The position numbers and the translations under genes are program-made. Below are positions 6,428 to 8,521 of a stretch of DNA of 8,521 bases, piece after piece. The DNA comes from Pseudoselenomonas ruminantium (GTDB lineage Bacteria; Bacillota; Negativicutes; Selenomonadales; Selenomonadaceae): assembly GCA_002448495.1 (NCBI GenBank), contig DJYL01000025.1, forward strand, positions 1 to 8,521, given 5' to 3'. The notes beneath the pieces are model-generated. The model was not told where the DNA came from, searched no databases, and saw only the letters and a list, made by a program, of their open reading frames with translations. The stretch's first letter is position 1. Each line of letters starts with the position of its first letter.

Positions 6428-6818
6428 AGCCAAACTCACCTGCCGTATGGTCAGCACAAACCGCCCGTGCACCTTCAATTCCGTTTGCCGTCCCCTTGCG
6501 CAGCGTATACTTTGCATCTTCCAAAGTAATTATTGTGCCGTCCTTTAACCTGCATTTTCCCTTAGGCGGCTTAAGGCTTTCCAAATCACTGACGTATTCA
6601 CCCAATTCATCCAAAGTTGGCGGTTCATATCCCTTTTCCAGCTGATAAACGGCAATGGCAGCATCCAAGGTAGTCAAATCACTTTGAACTTTCGCGGTAT
6701 TGGCTGTCATAATGGTTGCCGTAAACTTCGGCACGGCAATTGCTGCCATAACACCGATAATGGCCACGGCCACTAAAACACCGATTAAGGAAAAGCCCGC
6801 TTGTCTTGACTCTGACAT
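6417..6818 (-). CDS. Lead pilin/pseudopilin, ComGC/GspG-like, lacking Glu5
   Basis: The 133-residue product starts MSESRQAG, then FSLIGVLVAVAIIGVMAAIAVP, a type IV pilin signal with cleavage expected after Gly8. The stalk is followed by TANTAKVQSDLTTLDAAIAVYQLEKG, the typical alpha-1 C-terminal part of GspG/ComGC/PilA proteins ('DL..l..Al..Y....G.YP'). A small C-terminal domain has two cysteines (89 and 121) that could form a disulfide. It is first in the operon and probably the main subunit. It is unusual in having Gly, codon GGT, at mature position 5 where Glu is nearly universal. The ATG at 6818 is chosen because AGGAGGG (6830-6824) sits 5 bases upstream; an in-frame ATG at 6833 overlaps that site. 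PilA-, ComGC- and GspG-type roles cannot be separated from sequence alone. Confidence 0.85.
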   Translation of the reverse strand: MSESRQAGFSLIGVLVAVAIIGVMAAIAVPKFTATIMTANTAKVQSDLTTLDAAIAVYQLEKGYEPPTLDELGEYVSDLESLKPPKGKCRLKDGTIITLEDAKYTLRKGTANGIEGARAVCADHTAGEFGYVQ

Positions 6819-6823
6819 AAAAT

Positions 6824-6830
6824 CCCTCCT
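6824..6830 (-). promoter_or_regulatory. Ribosome binding site deciding the lead pilin start
   Basis: AGGAGGG on the minus strand, 5 bases before the ATG at 6818. An in-frame ATG at 6833 touches this site from the upstream side and therefore cannot use it. This fixes the leader as the 8-residue MSESRQAG. Confidence 0.85.
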
Positions 6831-6833
6831 CAT

Positions 6834-6939
6834 TTTTTAATACACTTTTTCTCATATTTTTCTAATTAAATGAGACTTCTACAAAAGACACATATTTCCT
6901 GCTATTTTTTATTATTTCTGCGTATTTTTGTCTGCAGAT
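6834..6939 (-). promoter_or_regulatory. AT-rich leader region, must hold the pil operon promoter
   Basis: These 106 bases lie between the terminator of the glycosidase gene and the first pil gene. They are strongly AT-rich with several A and T runs. Because a strong terminator precedes them, the pil promoter should be here. The best candidate I can see is weak: TTGTAG, a 17-base spacer, then AAAAAT on the minus strand. I do not see a sigma-54 site, a riboswitch fold or a clear operator. The promoter's presence is inferred from context, not from a consensus match. Confidence 0.3.
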
Positions 6940-6979
6940 AAAAAAAATCAGAAGCCGCTAATTTTTTAGGGCTTCTGAT
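6940..6979 (-). terminator. Intrinsic terminator of the glycosidase gene
   Basis: On the minus strand a perfect 10-base stem, ATCAGAAGCC (6979-6970) with GGCTTCTGAT (6956-6947), is extended by an inner CTAA/TTAG pair around an AAAA loop, with one unpaired C. It is followed directly by a run of T (to 6940). It begins 14 bases after the stop codon of the GH32 gene. There is no T run on the other side, so it acts only for minus-strand transcripts. It separates the glycosidase from the pil operon. Confidence 0.92.
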
Positions 6980-6993
6980 AATCATTACGTTAT

Positions 6994-8466
6994 TCAAAAG
7001 GTACTGCTTTGCAGATTGGTTAAGGAAACCTCACTATCGGTGGAAAAAATTCCCCATTGATGTTCAGGCAGAGCATACATACGCGTGCTGAGTGCCATCT
7101 GGTCGTTGATGTACAGCACAGCCACCGTGCCATCGATGAGCAGGGTAAAATCATAGCTTTCGCCCGGCTGCAGGCTGACCGGTACGGAAAGTTCCGGCTT
7201 GGCTTTATTTATTTTACCGGTATCGGTATTATAAAATGCCACCTGCTGGTTAGCCTGGTCAAAGACCAGATTCAGCGAGCCGGTCTGCTGGGGGCCAACA
7301 TTAAACATCAGACCGAATTTGCCCTGCTGATTGTTGGGCGTAAAATGCCCGGTGATTTTCCGGATGCCGCTGAGTCTGGGCAGCACCACATCGGCATAGC
7401 CTTTGCCGCCAAAGTGGTAATCCTGCCCGCTTACCGTCACATCGCCGCTCTGCGTTACGGGCGTTAAAACCTCGGCTTTATTCAAACGCTCCGCTGCCTT
7501 GGCCACCGGCACCGGATAAAGGCTGCCGTCTGCGCGCTGCTTGAGCTGATGGGTCACCATATTGCCGGCCCAGTCTGTCGGACGCTTGTCCTGACTGTCC
7601 CACTTGGTCGGCGTCCAGCCTACCAGATAGAGGTCTTTATCATCTTTGGCCAGCTTGGCTGCATAGAAACCGCTGGCATCAAAATAATCCTGAGCCGGTT
7701 TCTCAAAGGGACCGTTAGAATCCTTGGCTACACGGTAATGGACGACACGGGACGGCCACTGGTCGGAGAAGGTCAGATACCAGTAATCGCCATATTTCAC
7801 CAGAGTCGGGCATTCCATATTGGCATCACTGCCCATATCGTTTTCAAAGAATATCCCCTTGTTTTCCCAATGCTTGAGGTCCTTTGACGTATAGCGGGCA
7901 ATTACGCCACGGGCCTTTTGGCTGCGGGTCGTAATCAGCATCCAGTATTCATCATAGTCCGGATTGTAGAATACATTGGGGTCGCGGAATGTGTCATCAT
8001 AGATATAGGGCTTGCTGCCACGGAAGGAATCTTCCGGCATTTTCTGCCAGCTTACCAAATCGGTGCTCACCGCATGCATAATCGTTTCCTTGGGCATAGT
8101 GCGCCAGTTAAAACCGGTATAGAACGCATGGTAAAGACCGTCCTTATCCCGTACCACGGAACCGGTGCCCAGAGCTGAATCCTTGGCAAATTCATTCGTC
8201 TGGTCGTAGGGAATTACCCAGCTGTCATGATGGAAATCGGTAAAATCCTTTGTTGTCCAAAGGCTCCAAGGATGGAATCCTGTATCCCCGTCACGCATAT
8301 CCTCCAAATAGAAGATACGGAACTGCTGCCCATCATAATAGGGCATGGTATCCCCCACCCAGCTGTAGCCGGTATTCGGGAACAGCGCTTGATGCGCTGA
8401 CACATCGGAACTGCTCACACAAAGGGTCGATGCGGCCAGCAAGGCGGCCAAAATCTGTTTTTTCAT
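6994..8466 (-). CDS. Secreted GH32-type fructan hydrolase (levanase/fructanase-like)
   Basis: This 490-residue exported protein probably cleaves fructose from fructans or sucrose-type sugars outside the cytoplasm. A Sec signal peptide (MKKQ, hydrophobic core, VSA at 22-24) is predicted to be cut after Ala24, and no lipobox is seen. The five-blade propeller domain spans about 30-325. The GH32 landmarks are Asp39 in WVGDTMPYYDG (expected nucleophile), RDPNVFYN (161-168, transition-state stabiliser Asp162) and MECPTLVKYGD (217-227, acid/base Glu218). The C-terminal beta-sandwich (about 340-490) contains VAVLYINDQMALSTRMY (448-464). The usual WMNDPNG block is replaced by WVGDTMPYYDG, so specificity cannot be read from the best-known subfamilies. 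The ATG at 8466 has AAGGAAGG about 9 bases upstream. It is followed by its own terminator, so it is not in the pil operon. Confidence 0.87.
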   Translation of the reverse strand: MKKQILAALLAASTLCVSSSDVSAHQALFPNTGYSWVGDTMPYYDGQQFRIFYLEDMRDGDTGFHPWSLWTTKDFTDFHHDSWVIPYDQTNEFAKDSALGTGSVVRDKDGLYHAFYTGFNWRTMPKETIMHAVSTDLVSWQKMPEDSFRGSKPYIYDDTFRDPNVFYNPDYDEYWMLITTRSQKARGVIARYTSKDLKHWENKGIFFENDMGSDANMECPTLVKYGDYWYLTFSDQWPSRVVHYRVAKDSNGPFEKPAQDYFDASGFYAAKLAKDDKDLYLVGWTPTKWDSQDKRPTDWAGNMVTHQLKQRADGSLYPVPVAKAAERLNKAEVLTPVTQSGDVTVSGQDYHFGGKGYADVVLPRLSGIRKITGHFTPNNQQGKFGLMFNVGPQQTGSLNLVFDQANQQVAFYNTDTGKINKAKPELSVPVSLQPGESYDFTLLIDGTVAVLYINDQMALSTRMYALPEHQWGIFSTDSEVSLTNLQSSTF

Positions 8467-8521
8467 TTATTTCTGCCTTCCTTTCATTATACTGTATGCC
8501 GCTTAGAAATACATTTCCCAC
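8467..8521 (-). other. Upstream region of the GH32 gene, cut by the window edge
   Basis: These 55 bases hold the ribosome binding site AAAGGAAGG (8484-8476), a TATAAT sequence (8491-8486) and an inverted repeat GAAAT-GT-ATTTC (8517-8506). TATAAT lies too close to the ribosome binding site to leave a normal leader. In one frame a stop codon at 8505-8503 ends a possible upstream reading frame. Whether this is a promoter region or the gap after another gene cannot be decided without sequence beyond 8521. Confidence 0.3.

Noticed and set aside
6428..6517. Upstream ATG at 6517 for the prepilin peptidase
   Set aside because: The extra 30 residues lie wholly over the pilin gene, are not like the PilD N-terminal domain, and a better-placed AGGTGAG supports the ATG at 6427.
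6834..6946. Cyclic-di-GMP or other riboswitch before the pilin gene
   Set aside because: Such an element would make sense for pilus control, but the region is short, AT-rich and lacks the conserved GC-rich core and stems.
6994..8466. GH32 protein as cargo secreted by the adjacent pseudopilus machine
   Set aside because: It has an ordinary Sec signal peptide and its own terminator; adjacency alone does not support a substrate relation.
8486..8491. Perfect TATAAT before the GH32 gene as its promoter
   Set aside because: Transcription would start inside or just after the ribosome binding site, and no -35 box is found at 16-18 bases upstream.
8503..8521. End of an upstream gene (frame reading ...WEMYF then stop)
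   Set aside because: Only five codons are visible, so nothing separates it from a chance open frame.

Overview
The window reads like a chromosomal segment of a Negativicutes bacterium (Selenomonas/Mitsuokella-like, a diderm Firmicute). This is an inference from three things: Firmicute-type AroC and AroK sequences, strong AGGAGG-type ribosome binding sites, and a type IV pilus-like gene set beside a secreted fructan-type glycosidase. The genus is not proven by the sequence. All twelve genes called here lie on the minus strand, so transcription runs from high to low coordinates.

From right to left: (1) 8466-6994 encodes a secreted glycoside hydrolase of the GH32 (levanase/fructanase) type, followed by a clear intrinsic terminator at 6979-6940. 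(2) From 6818 to 2368 come eight consecutively overlapping genes for a type IV pilus / type II secretion-like machine. They are a lead ComGC/GspG-like pilin with Gly instead of Glu at position +5, a short prepilin peptidase without the usual N-terminal domain, four minor pseudopilins resembling GspH, GspI, GspJ and GspK/PilX, a fused PilM-PilN (GspL-like) protein, and PilO. No assembly ATPase, PilC/GspF platform protein, PilP or secretin is present. (3) After a 91-base AT-rich gap come aroC, aroK and aroB (cut by the left edge), three shikimate-pathway genes joined by two identical 8-base overlaps (ATGCGTAA).

The pil genes would supply processed pilin subunits, a minor-pilin tip complex and the inner-membrane PilMN-PilO scaffold. 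The motor, platform and outer-membrane pore must be encoded elsewhere. The arrangement pilMN-pilO followed by aro genes recalls the gammaproteobacterial order pilMNOPQ-aroK-aroB, but lacks pilP and pilQ. No terminator is visible between pilO and aroC, so read-through from pil into aro is possible. No RNA genes, insertion sequences, CRISPR arrays or other mobile elements were seen.
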